From contig CAWDOR010000031.1 in the NCBI GenBank assembly GCA_963804045.1, forward strand, positions 160,992-224,991: a stretch of DNA of 64,000 bases, in the 5' to 3' direction. Positions 18,325 to 28,900 of the stretch are shown here, in pieces. Under the pieces are notes generated by a model that worked only from the letters and a program-made list of their open reading frames with translations, had not been told where the DNA came from and ran no database searches. The stretch is from Rhodoblastus sp963804045 (GTDB lineage: Bacteria; Pseudomonadota; Alphaproteobacteria; Rhizobiales; Beijerinckiaceae). Position numbers and translations under genes: made by a program. Positions within the stretch are counted from its first letter, which is position 1; every line of letters begins with the position of its first letter.

Positions 18325-19911
18325 TCATCTCGTTTGTCGCGCGGCAAGCCGCTCCGAACTTACAGACGTATCGAGACCTCCCGCCAATTGTCCATGCAGC
18401 GATTCCGCGACCGACGACAGAACTCTGGTCCAATTGACGACACGATTTCGGCCGGTATTTTTCGCGGCGTAAAGCGCCTCGTCGGCCCGCTTGACCAGAT
18501 CCGCCAAATCGCGGGTCTGCTGCTGCGACGAGGCAATTCCAAGACTGATCGTGACCCTCTCGGCGTTCGGCAGCCAGGTCGTGACTTCACCAACGGCTTG
18601 CCGGATATGCTCGGCAAGTCGTTCAGCATCGACTTCCGTTCCGCCTACAACCGCCATGCAAAATTCCTCGCCGCCATAACGTCCGACAAGATCCCGGGGG
18701 CCGCACGAGCCTTTCAGCACATCGGCGAGACCGACCAAAACCGCGTCGCCGACGCCGTGACCGAACCGATCGTTGATGCGCTTGAAATGATCGGCGTCCA
18801 CCATGATGAAGGAAATCAGCTCCCGCCCGCTGACCGCATCCTCGAACGCCTGTTCGGCTTTCTCGAAAAATGTCCGCCGGTTGAGGCAACCGGTTAGCGG
18901 ATCGGTCGAGGCCAACAGTTGCAGCTTATGGTTCTGCTCGGAAATCTTGGCCTGGGAAAGCTGCAGCTGTTGGTTCGAGAGATTCAACTGCTCGTTCATT
19001 TCATGAAGAACCGTAACGTCGTCAAAGGTCGCGATCACCCCGCGCACAACGCCTTCGCCGTCCACAATACGTGTCGCGTTGACGAGAAGCCTTTTCAGGC
19101 GTCCGCCGCCATTTTTAATTCCCATGGCGACGCCGAGAACGGATTCGCCAGACCGCATCGCGGCTCGCCAGGGAAGCGCCGGCGCCGCTGAAGCCGCGTC
19201 GGACGCCGTCCATGGCAAGTCGCCGGCCTGCGCGCCCAGCATCGGCCGATCGGTTCCAGCTACTTTTTTGACGAAGGCGCTATTGGCCAGGAGCACCCGC
19301 TCCTTTTCGTCCATGATCAATACGCCCTCGGCGAGCGTGTCGAACGCCGCCTTGACCCGCTCGGGAATCGCGCGACTGGGGTCAAGCTCTCTCAGCGCCC
19401 GCCTCAGCATGAAATAATAGCCAAGGAACCCGGCCACGGCGATGAAGCAAATAAATTCGAGCAGTTTCGTCGATACGCCGAGTCTGTTGTTGCTGGTGGC
19501 GAGCGGACGAAACCTCAGCTCAATTCGCCCAGCTTGAACTTCTCCGAGAAATAGCGGCACATGAAGGCTCGTGGCGAGTGAGTTTTCTCCCGCCGGATTG
19601 GCTGCCCGATCGTCGTAATCCTTCGATCCAGCCAATAGTTCGCCATTCGCGCCTCGCACCGCAATCGACAAGACATCGCCATTGCGGCTGACCACGGATT
19701 CGATCGTGTCCTTGATCGAGTCGATATCCTTGCGGCTCGCCAGGCTCGCCAGTTGAACGGCAAGAGTTTCGGAAATATTGGAGCGGGCTTCCAGCGCCGT
19801 CTTTTCCTCGTTTGGAAACAGGCCCAAGGAGCAGGCCAACAGGATAAGACTGAGCGTCAGCGAGAGTAAGCCAATACTGATCCGCAGCGTCGGAGTCACA
19901 AGAGGTTTCAT
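18325..19911 (-). CDS. membrane-bound PAS diguanylate cyclase
   Basis: This 528-aa protein has a membrane helix (residues 8-33), a periplasmic sensor segment (about 34-155), a second helix (about 158-178), a PAS-like domain, a coiled stretch (NEQLNLSNQQLQLSQAKISEQN) and a C-terminal GGDEF domain with RYGGEEF near 412. It should make c-di-GMP from GTP in the cytoplasm in response to a periplasmic or membrane signal. The usual RxxD inhibitory site is replaced by GPRD, so product inhibition is unlikely at that site. Its ATG overlaps the stop of the giant exoprotein gene by 4 bp (ATGA), so it is the third gene of the tpsB-tpsA operon. Confidence 0.9.
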   Translation of the reverse strand: MKPLVTPTLRISIGLLSLTLSLILLACSLGLFPNEEKTALEARSNISETLAVQLASLASRKDIDSIKDTIESVVSRNGDVLSIAVRGANGELLAGSKDYDDRAANPAGENSLATSLHVPLFLGEVQAGRIELRFRPLATSNNRLGVSTKLLEFICFIAVAGFLGYYFMLRRALRELDPSRAIPERVKAAFDTLAEGVLIMDEKERVLLANSAFVKKVAGTDRPMLGAQAGDLPWTASDAASAAPALPWRAAMRSGESVLGVAMGIKNGGGRLKRLLVNATRIVDGEGVVRGVIATFDDVTVLHEMNEQLNLSNQQLQLSQAKISEQNHKLQLLASTDPLTGCLNRRTFFEKAEQAFEDAVSGRELISFIMVDADHFKRINDRFGHGVGDAVLVGLADVLKGSCGPRDLVGRYGGEEFCMAVVGGTEVDAERLAEHIRQAVGEVTTWLPNAERVTISLGIASSQQQTRDLADLVKRADEALYAAKNTGRNRVVNWTRVLSSVAESLHGQLAGGLDTSVSSERLAARQTR

Positions 19912-22900
19912 GAGCGGACACCATCAAATATGCGATCGACGTCGGACGGCGGTTGATCGGCGTCCTCATCGGGTCTTTTCGCGGGCATCATGATCGTCAG
20001 CGGATCGAATCCGCGCCACAGGGGCATCGACGACAGCAATGCGCTCAGCAGCGCTCCGCCGCGCAGCAGCCAGCCGACAAATCCAGCGGTCAGCATCAGG
20101 CTCGCGCCGGCTATCGCGATGTTCAAAGTCGCACGAGGAGCTTTGGCCGAACGCCGCGCCTCCGCGAACTCCCGCGCGATCGCCGAAACCATCGCTTCAC
20201 GGTCAAACGTTGAAAGCGCGCGATCAATCCGGGATGACGCTTGTGCGGCTGACCGGCAGCCCCGCGTCTGCAAATCGGACGAGGCGCCTGGAATCGAAGG
20301 ATTGGCGTCGCCGCCAATTCCGCCGCCGCTTTCATCCGCGCAGGAGGGTTTCGCCGCCGTCGCCGCCAAATTTGTCAGCGCGTCAGCCAAATGTGGCGCT
20401 GTCGGAGCAACGCCGATCAAAGCGGAGGCCGGAGCTGTCGCCGGGAGTCCCGCGCCGCCGCCAATATTTTTCTCTCGGCTGGCGCCGGCTGGCGGCGCAG
20501 CGGAGGGACTGCCAGCGCCCGATCTGGAAGAAGATACGGAGCTAAGCAATCCAACGCTTCCGGCAGCGCTCACGTTGATGTTGCTGGACGGGTCGTCGAT
20601 CCCGTTCACCGCGGCGCTCCCGCCATTGATCGACGGCGCCTTGACCGCCAGTCCGGCATTCGATGGCGACAACTCATCGGACTGCGGGCCCCTCAGGGGA
20701 ATGACCATCCAATTGCTGGACCTGACCGATGTCACTGTATAATTGCCGTTTGTCAGCCCGCCCACCACATTCATGATGTAGTCGCCGACCCGAGTGCGAG
20801 CGCTGACGCCGAAGGAATTGCCCAGCCCGGTGAGGACGCTGACGCTTTCGCCATTCTGCAACCCCGTCGCGGACAGGCCGGGATTGGACGGCGAAGCGCC
20901 ATAGGTCGATGAGCCGCCGAGCGCGGCGACGATCACCCCGGCGGGGTTCACGGTCCAGCTTCCGGCGACGGCGCTGGAGACGACATAATTGGGGTTGGTC
21001 AGCGCGCCCGCGACATTCAGCGCATAAGTCCCTGCGTTTGTGGCGCTGGTGACGCCGAAGGAATTGCTCAGCCCGGTGAGGACGCTGACGCTTTCGCCAT
21101 TCTGCAACCCCGTCGCGGACAGGCCGGGATTGGACGGCGAAGCGCCATAGGTCGATGAGCCGCCGAGCGCGGTGACGATCACCCCGGCGGGGTTCACGGT
21201 CCAGTTTCCGGCGACGGCGCTGGAGACGACATAATTGGGGTTGGTCAGCGCGCCCGCGACATTCAGCGCATAAGTCCCTGCGTTTGTGGCGCTGGTGACG
21301 CCGAAGGAATTGCTCAGGCCGGTGAGGGCGCTGACGCTCTCGCCATTCTGCAACCCCGTCGCGGACAGGCCGGGATTGGACGGCGAAGCGCCATAGGTCG
21401 ATGAGCCGCCGAGCGCGGTGACAATCACCCCGGCGGGGTTCACGGTCCAGCTTCCGGCGACGGCGCTGGAGACGACATAATTGGGGTTGGTCAGCGCGCC
21501 CGCGACATTCAGCGCATAAGTCCCTGCGTTTGTGGCGCTGGTGACGCCGAAGGAATTGCTCAGGCCGGTGAGGGCGCTGACGCTCTCGCCATTCTGCAAC
21601 CCCGTCGCGGACAGGCCGGGATTGGACGGCGAAGCGCCATAGGTCGATGAGCCGCCGAGCGCGGTGACAATCACGCCGGCGGGGTTCACGGTCCAGCTTC
21701 CGGCGACGGCGCTGGAGACGACATAATTGGGGTTGGTCAGCGCGCCCGCGACATTCAGCGCATAAGTCCCTGCGTTTGTGGCGCTGGTGACGCCGAAGGA
21801 ATTGCTCAGGCCGGTGAGGGCGCTGACGCTCTCGCCATTCTGCAACCCCGTCGCGGACAGGCCGGGATTGGACGGCGAAGCGCCATAGGTCGATGAGCCG
21901 CCGAGCGCGGTGACAATCACGCCGGCGGGGTTCACGGTCCAGCTTCCGGCGACGGCGCTGGAGACGACATAATTGGGGTTGGTCAGCGCGCCCGCGAGAT
22001 TCAGCGCATAAGTCCCTGCGTTTGTGGCGTTGGTGACGCCGAAGGAATTGCTCAGGCCGGTGAGGGCGCTGACGCTCTCGCCATTCTGCAATCCCGTCGC
22101 GGACAGGCCGGGATTGGACGGCGAAGCGCCATAGGTCGATGAGCCGCCGAGCGCGGTGACGATCACCCCGGCGGGGTTCACGGCCAGCGTCCCGCTGGAG
22201 GCGAAGGCAAAGGCGTAGCCGTTGGCTGCGGACAGGCCGCCCTGGGAGATGGCGATCATATAAGGCGATCCGGAAACGACCGCCGTCGCCGTCGATCCGG
22301 CGGAAGTCACGCTCGGGGCGCCCGAATAGGCGGAGGCGGCGCTGTCGCCGAGAAAAGCGCCGGCGACGCCCGGTTGGTAGCCGGCGACCGAATAATCTCC
22401 GGCGATGGTCGTCGTATCGTCCGCCCCATAGGTTTTGCTGTCGCTGGTCGAAGCGAAAGTCAAAACTGGCTGAGTGGCGAAGACATAGCGGTTTCCGCTC
22501 TGACCGACGGCTCCGCCGCTGGAGGCGTAGGTCGTCGCCCAGATCGCGACATTTCCGGAATTGAGATTGTTGAACGCGTCGCCCCCGGGCGCGGACGAGA
22601 ACACCAGCCAGCGGCCACTGGGCGTGGAAAGCGCGGAAGCGCCGGCATTGTTGATAAAAGCATTGTCCGCCGCCAGCGTGATCGCGGTATTGGCGGACGA
22701 AGAGCTTAGAACCGCTCCGCCGGCCAAAGTCAGATTGGCGCCGGAGCCTGGGGTCGTGGTCACGGTCAACGCGCCGCTGGATGAGACCGAGCCGATGCTC
22801 AGGGATTGGGCATTGTTGAAAGCGAAGGGTCCGACCGTCCCGCTGGACGCGAGCGCGCCGACCGCATTTGCGCCGGTGAGGCTGACCGTTCCCACGCCGC

Positions 22901-25900
22901 TGTCGGAGAGCGTCGTTGCGGTAATGGTTCCGGCGCCCGACAGCGTCGCGCCGGCGGCGACCGATGTCGTCGCCGTGTTCGAGCCGACATTCCACGACCC
23001 GGAAAGGTTGAGCGTTCCCGCCGCAACCGTCGTCGCGCCGGTGTAGCTGTTGGCGCCTGAGAGCGTCAGCGTCCCGGTCCCGTTCTGGGTCAAGGACACC
23101 GTGCCGGCGCCGTTCTGGACGCCGCCGGAAAATGTGGTCGACGCATTGGCGCCACCTGTCGTCAGGGTCGCCGCCGTCGTGCTGGAATCGGTGACGGCTC
23201 CCGCGCCCGCCAGCGAGCCGATGGCGTTGCTGGAGCCGTTGAGATCGAGCGTCGCGCCGCTCGCGACCGTGACGGCGGAGTTGGACCCGAAAGCCGTTGT
23301 CGAGCCGGCTTGCAGCGTTCCCGCCGAAACCGTCGTCGCGCCGGCGTAGCTGTTGGCGCCCGAGAAATTGAAAGCGCCGCCGGACAGCGTTATCGCGCCG
23401 GAGCCGGAAATCGCACCGCTGACATTCATCGCGCCGGTGTCGGCGATGGTGGAGGCGCCGGTCGCGCTCACCGGCGTCTGCACATTCACGGTTCCGCCGG
23501 TGACGGTCCAGGCGCCGTCCCAAACCAGCGGCTTCGAGCCCGTCAACGTGGCGACCGCGCCCGAGCCCAGAACCCAATTATAACCGGAAGCGTTCATCGC
23601 GTATGGGTCGCTTCCTCCGGTGACGTTCAGGGCGAGATTGGCGTTGGCGAGCAGCGTGAGGCCGGGCGACCCGGTGAAATTGAAGACGGAGCCGCCGTAA
23701 TTCGAGGCGGCGTTTAACGTCACCGCGCCGCCGACGGTCAAAGGCCCCGCGAGGTTGACGCCAATGTCGCCGGCGGTCGGCGTGACGTTGACAGTCAGGG
23801 TTCCAGAAGAGGCGTCGAGTGTGGCGGCGCCATTTGTGGAAAAGGCGTAGTTCGAGCCGGCCGCGCCGGTTCCCGTGGCGTTCAGCGTCACGGTTCCCGT
23901 GGTGGTCAGGACGGAGCCCGAGGAGAGACCGACGCCCGCGCTATAGCCGTTGTTGGAGCTGGCGTTGACGGTCAATCCCGCGCCGCCGTTGATGGAAACG
24001 CCGCCCCAGATGTTGAGGGCGGCGCCGGAGAAGGGCGGAATGGTGAGCGTCCCGGTTCCCGACAGGGTGGAACCGTCGGTGAGAGTCACGTTGCCGCCGG
24101 AGCCGAGCGTGGCGCTGACATTGGACAGCGACAGGGTTGCCGCGCTGGCCACCGTGACCGCGGTCGCGCCCCCGAGCGCGCCCGAGTTCGCCAAGGCGAG
24201 CGTGCCCCCGCCGATCCAGGTGACGCCGGAAAAACTATTGGCGCCGGAAAGCGTCAGAATCGACGCCGCGTTGTATTTCTCGAACCAGCCAGAGCCGGAG
24301 ATGGCGCCCGAAAGGGTCTGCGCCGCGCTGGAATTATATTCGAAGGTCGCGCCCGAGGCTATGGAGATGGCGCCCGCGTAAGAGCCCGACCCGAGCGATC
24401 CGGCGTTGCCGATCTCCAGGCTTCCCGAGCTGACCGTGGTGGGGCCGGAATAGGTGTTGACGCCAGTCAACTCCATGAGTCCCGTCCCGCTGACCGTAAC
24501 GCCGCCAGTACCGGAGATGACGCCGGACAGGGACCAGCCGCCGGCGGTCGCAAAGGTCGCGAGGCCGCCGCCTGAGGCGATATTGGCCGAGCCCCAGATG
24601 TTCGGGCCGGAAACGTCGATCGCCAGCGCGCCGCCGCTCGAAACAATGTTGTTGCTGATGTCCACGGCGCCGCCGCTGGCGGAGATGGTCAATATATTGG
24701 CGGCGGCGTTGGAATAGGTCACGGCGTCCGCCGTGATCGCGCCGCTTCCGGTCGCCTGCAAGGTGATCGCGCCGGGTCCGGCCTGCGCGATCGTTCCGGC
24801 GCCGTCGGAAATCGCGCCCGTTCCCGTCGTGGTGAGCGTGATGGCGCCGGCGCTCGCGCCGCCAGAAATGGTTCCGGCGTTGGTGATCGTCCCCGCGCCA
24901 TTGGTCGTCAGGGCGATGGCGCCGGAGCCCGTGGAGGACAATGTTGCGCCGCTTTTCACCAGAATATTGTTGGCGGAGTTTGGCGCTACGGTCAGTGAGC
25001 CGGAACTGGCGGTCAGCGTTCCCGCCACATCCACGGCCGTGGCGCCCAGGGAGCCCGCCATATCGGTAAAAGCCACGCCGCCGCTGGTGGTATAAACGGC
25101 TCCGGACTGGATATTCACGCCTTCGCCCGAGGTCGAAGCCGAGGAACCCGTCACGGTCAGGCCGCCGCCGCCATTGGCGAGGGTCGCGGTCCCCTGCAGG
25201 ATCACGCCGGTTCCGCTGCTCGACGATCCCGACATGACGAGCCCGCCTGACAGGGCCGCGATGGTGTTGCCGCCGACATTGACGAGGCCGTAGGAGCTTG
25301 AGCTGGCTCCCGCAAGCAATACGGGGCCGGCCGTGGTCACATTGGCCGCGCTTTCGATCTTCAAGCCATAGCCGCTCGCGCTGGTCCCCGAGAAGGCGAC
25401 CTGCGTCGCGGTCTCGTTGTCGATCGTCGTGGCGCCTTGAAGGTAAACGCCATTGTACGATGTCGAGACGCCGGTGAAGGTCGGCGACCCGCTGGAAATG
25501 GTGATCGTATTGCCGCCCTTGAACGACAGTCCGTCGCTTTGCGATGAGGTTCCCGAAAGCGTGACGGCGCCTGAAACGGTGAGATTTGCGCCGGTGTTGA
25601 ATCTTATGCCGCGCGCCAGCGTGCTCGAGCCAATGAGCTGGAAAGCGCCGGCGCCGCTATTGGTCAGCGCCAAAGTTCCGCCATTGACCCAGACCGCGTT
25701 GCCGCCGGCGGAGGAGGCGGAGATTGTCAAGGATCCCGAACTGTCGGTGATGTTGGAGCCGTTGAAATAGGCGCCATAAGAGCTGTCGGCGTTGGTCCCC
25801 GAAATCGTAACGCCGCCGGAGGTGGTCAGGTTGGAGTTGATCGCCAGGCCGTAGTCGTTCGGAGACAGGCTAAGGCCGGAAATTTGAAGGGAGCCGGCGC

Positions 25901-28900
25901 CGTTATTGGCGATAGACTGCGCACCGGAATAAAGAAACACGCCGATGCCCGACACGGACGCGCCGGTAATAGAAAGAGATCCCGAATTGTTGATGATTCC
26001 AGCCGAAGTATCGGCATAAAAACCAGGTCCAGACTGAGACGTTGCGGTAATGCCGATGGCGCCCGAGGTCGTGAGATTTGTCGATGGCGCCAGATAAACG
26101 CCGCTCTCCGTGGTCGAGCCGCCAAAGACGGTCCCCGTTCCCGCGCCCGCGTCAAGCGTGGCGCCATTGAAATTGACCGCGGAATTCGATCCGGCGCTCG
26201 GCGCCATTATGCTCAAATTGCCGCTGGAGGTTGAAATCGTCGCGGCGTTGAGCGTCATGACCGCTCCCGCCGTCGGGCCGCTGACGGCGTAAAGGCCGAG
26301 ATTTCCGGCGCCTGTCGCCGTCACATTCGCCCCGGACATGACGGTGAGCCAGCCGCTGGAGGCGAGGCTCAAGTTGGCGCCGGAGGACCAGGAAACGGGG
26401 TTCGCAATGGTCAGGGGGCCACTGGTGGTCGAAACCAGCACATTGCCCGCGCCAAGGAAATTCTGCAGCGACGTGGTGTTGACGTTGAACGAGGAATCGG
26501 CGGAAGTGGAAACGTTCAGGCCGGTGGAGTTTGTGCCCAGAATGGTTGTCGCGCCGCGCAAGGTCGGCGCATAGGCGCCGCTGGCGTTGAAATACCAGGT
26601 TCCGGAAAAATCCCAGCCGGAGAAGGTGCTTTGGCTTTGCATATTCGCCGTCGTTTCGCCGGTCGCGCCAGGGCCGACGCCGCCATAGTCCTGGCCTGTC
26701 GTCGTCGTGTTCCAGTACGATCCCGAAACCATTCCGTTTCCAGCAGCATAACCGACCAGGCCGCCGACGGACGATCCGCCGCTCACAGCGCCCGCGGCGT
26801 AAGAATTGACGATGGAGCCGGAGCTGTTGAAATTTCCGACCAGGCCGCCCACCCAGGAGGCAGACGATGCGTTGACGGCTCCGGTGGCGTAGCTGTCGAG
26901 GATCGCGCCGTTGGAATAGCCGGCGAGTCCGCCGAAACTGAATTGGCCCGCAGCGCCTTTGACCGCGCCTGTCGCGGAGACATTTTGAACCGCGCCTCCG
27001 GTCTCGATGGCGCCGACGGCGCCGCCGGCGGAGCTGATGGCCGATGTGACGTCGACCGCCGCCGCCGAGTTTTGGAGGGTGGATCCGCCCGTGAGATCGC
27101 CGACGATGCCGCCAATGTTCGAGCCGGAGGCGCTGGCGCTGGCCGAGCCGGTCATGGTTCCGGTCACGACGACCCCGCTGATCAGCGTGCCGCTGTCGGC
27201 GACGCCGACAAGCACGCCGGCGCCATAGCCGGAGGCCGATTGGCTGCTGCCGCCGGTCACGTTGGCGTTGAGCAGCGCGAGATTCTCGATTGTCGCGGCC
27301 TGGGTGTAACCGAACATGCCGACGCCATTGCCGACAGCAGGCAGGTTCACATACAGATTTGCGATCGCGTGTCCGGCGCCGTTGAATGTTCCGCTAAAGC
27401 CCGTGCCGGATTGAAGACCGATCGGCGCGAAACCCGCGCCCGCGTTCCAGCTCGACGTCGACGACGCGTCGATGTCATTTGCGAGTTGATAAGCAGCGGC
27501 GAGATAGGCCGTCGACGTCGCCGCGCCCTGGACGCCGTAAATATCGGTAAGCAGATAGGGAGAACCGCTCGTTCCCGAACCGCCCGCCGCGCGCAAGAAC
27601 GAGGCATTGCCGCCGATGGCGAAATTTCCGGCGTAGAAACTCGGCAAGGAGGCCGTGTTTTGCGCCCAAGCGCCTTGAATCAGGTTGAGGGTTCCGACAT
27701 TGAGCGCGCCGGTCGCGGTGACCGCCGAACCCGAAGCGCCAGCGCTCAGGGTCAGACCGCCATAGGGCCCGTAAATATTGGCGTTGAGGGCGATGGCGCC
27801 GGCGGCGCTCAGGGTCAGCGTGGTCGAGGCCGTCCAGACCAGCGGACTGGCGACGGTGATATTGCCGGTTTGCGCGCCGCTGGCGCCGGTGGCAACCGTG
27901 ACATTGGCGGTGGCCAGGGCGTTTTGCAGGGTGGCGGTGTTGATGTTCGATCCGCTCGCCGTCGCCGTCCAATTCGAATAACCGCTGTCCGCGGCTGTGG
28001 AGATGGTGACGTCATAGGGGTCGAGCCGCAGGGTTCCGGCGAAGCCATGCGCTGAAAGCAGATTGGTCGTCCCCTGATAATTCAACGCCCCGCCGGACAC
28101 TTCGGCGCCGCCGCCATTGCCGCTGGCGCCGAAAGCCTGCGCTGAAATCGAGCCGCGAAAATCCGTCAGAGCGTTCGACCAGATCGTGACTTGCCCGCCA
28201 TCGCCCGACTGTTTCGCATCGGCCTTGATGCTGGAGGTCGCATCGATCGAAACCGTCTGCGCCGTGGTCAGGCCGGGAACGGCGGCGCCATGCGCGCCGC
28301 CGCCGATGGTTGCCGATCCGCCGCCGGTCGAGCCCGAAACATCGATCAACGCGCCGCGCAGGCCGATGCTCCAGCCACCGATCCGGACGGCGCCCCCCCT
28401 GGTTTTTTTCGACGTCGCCTTGACCTTGCCGGAAACCGTGACCTGTCCGCCGGCGCCGCCGTCGAGGACGATGAGGCCGCCGACGCGGCGGGCGGAAGAG
28501 GCCGAGACCGTTCCGGAAATATTCACCGCGTCGCGGACGGCCTGGGCCGCCGTCGCCGCCTTGATCTCCACCCGCCCGCCGGCGGCCTTGACCTTGCCGG
28601 ATACGTCGATCAGCGGCTGGCCGTTGGCGCCGGTCTGGGTGGGGATCGCCACCTGCAAAAAGCCGTCGCCATTGAGGTCAAGCGTCTGCTGTTCTCCCGA
28701 ACCCAGGCCGATCTTTCCCAACGGCGCCGAAATTGTTCCGGAATTGGCGACCGCTCCGCCGAGCAGACCGACAAAGCCGCTGGAGCCGGCGGCGATCGAA
28801 CCGGCGTTTGTGACTTTGGCGGAAGCGCCATTGCCCGTGAAACTCAGATTGCCGGAATTGAAGGCGTTGTCGGCGATCCCCAGCGTCGAAGCGACAAAGC

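Noticed and set aside
20700..22185. CRISPR-like periodic repeat
   Set aside because: The period is 246 bp without spacers and lies in frame within a coding sequence; it encodes protein repeats.
20674..23577. 967-codon open frame on the minus strand, out of frame with the exoprotein
   Set aside because: It results from the repeated, stop-free sequence of the exoprotein gene. Its translation is Arg-rich and has no export or family pattern.
26631..28055. 474-codon plus-strand frame in the exoprotein
   Set aside because: Antisense to the TPS protein, Arg/Gly/Ala-rich, no ribosome site.
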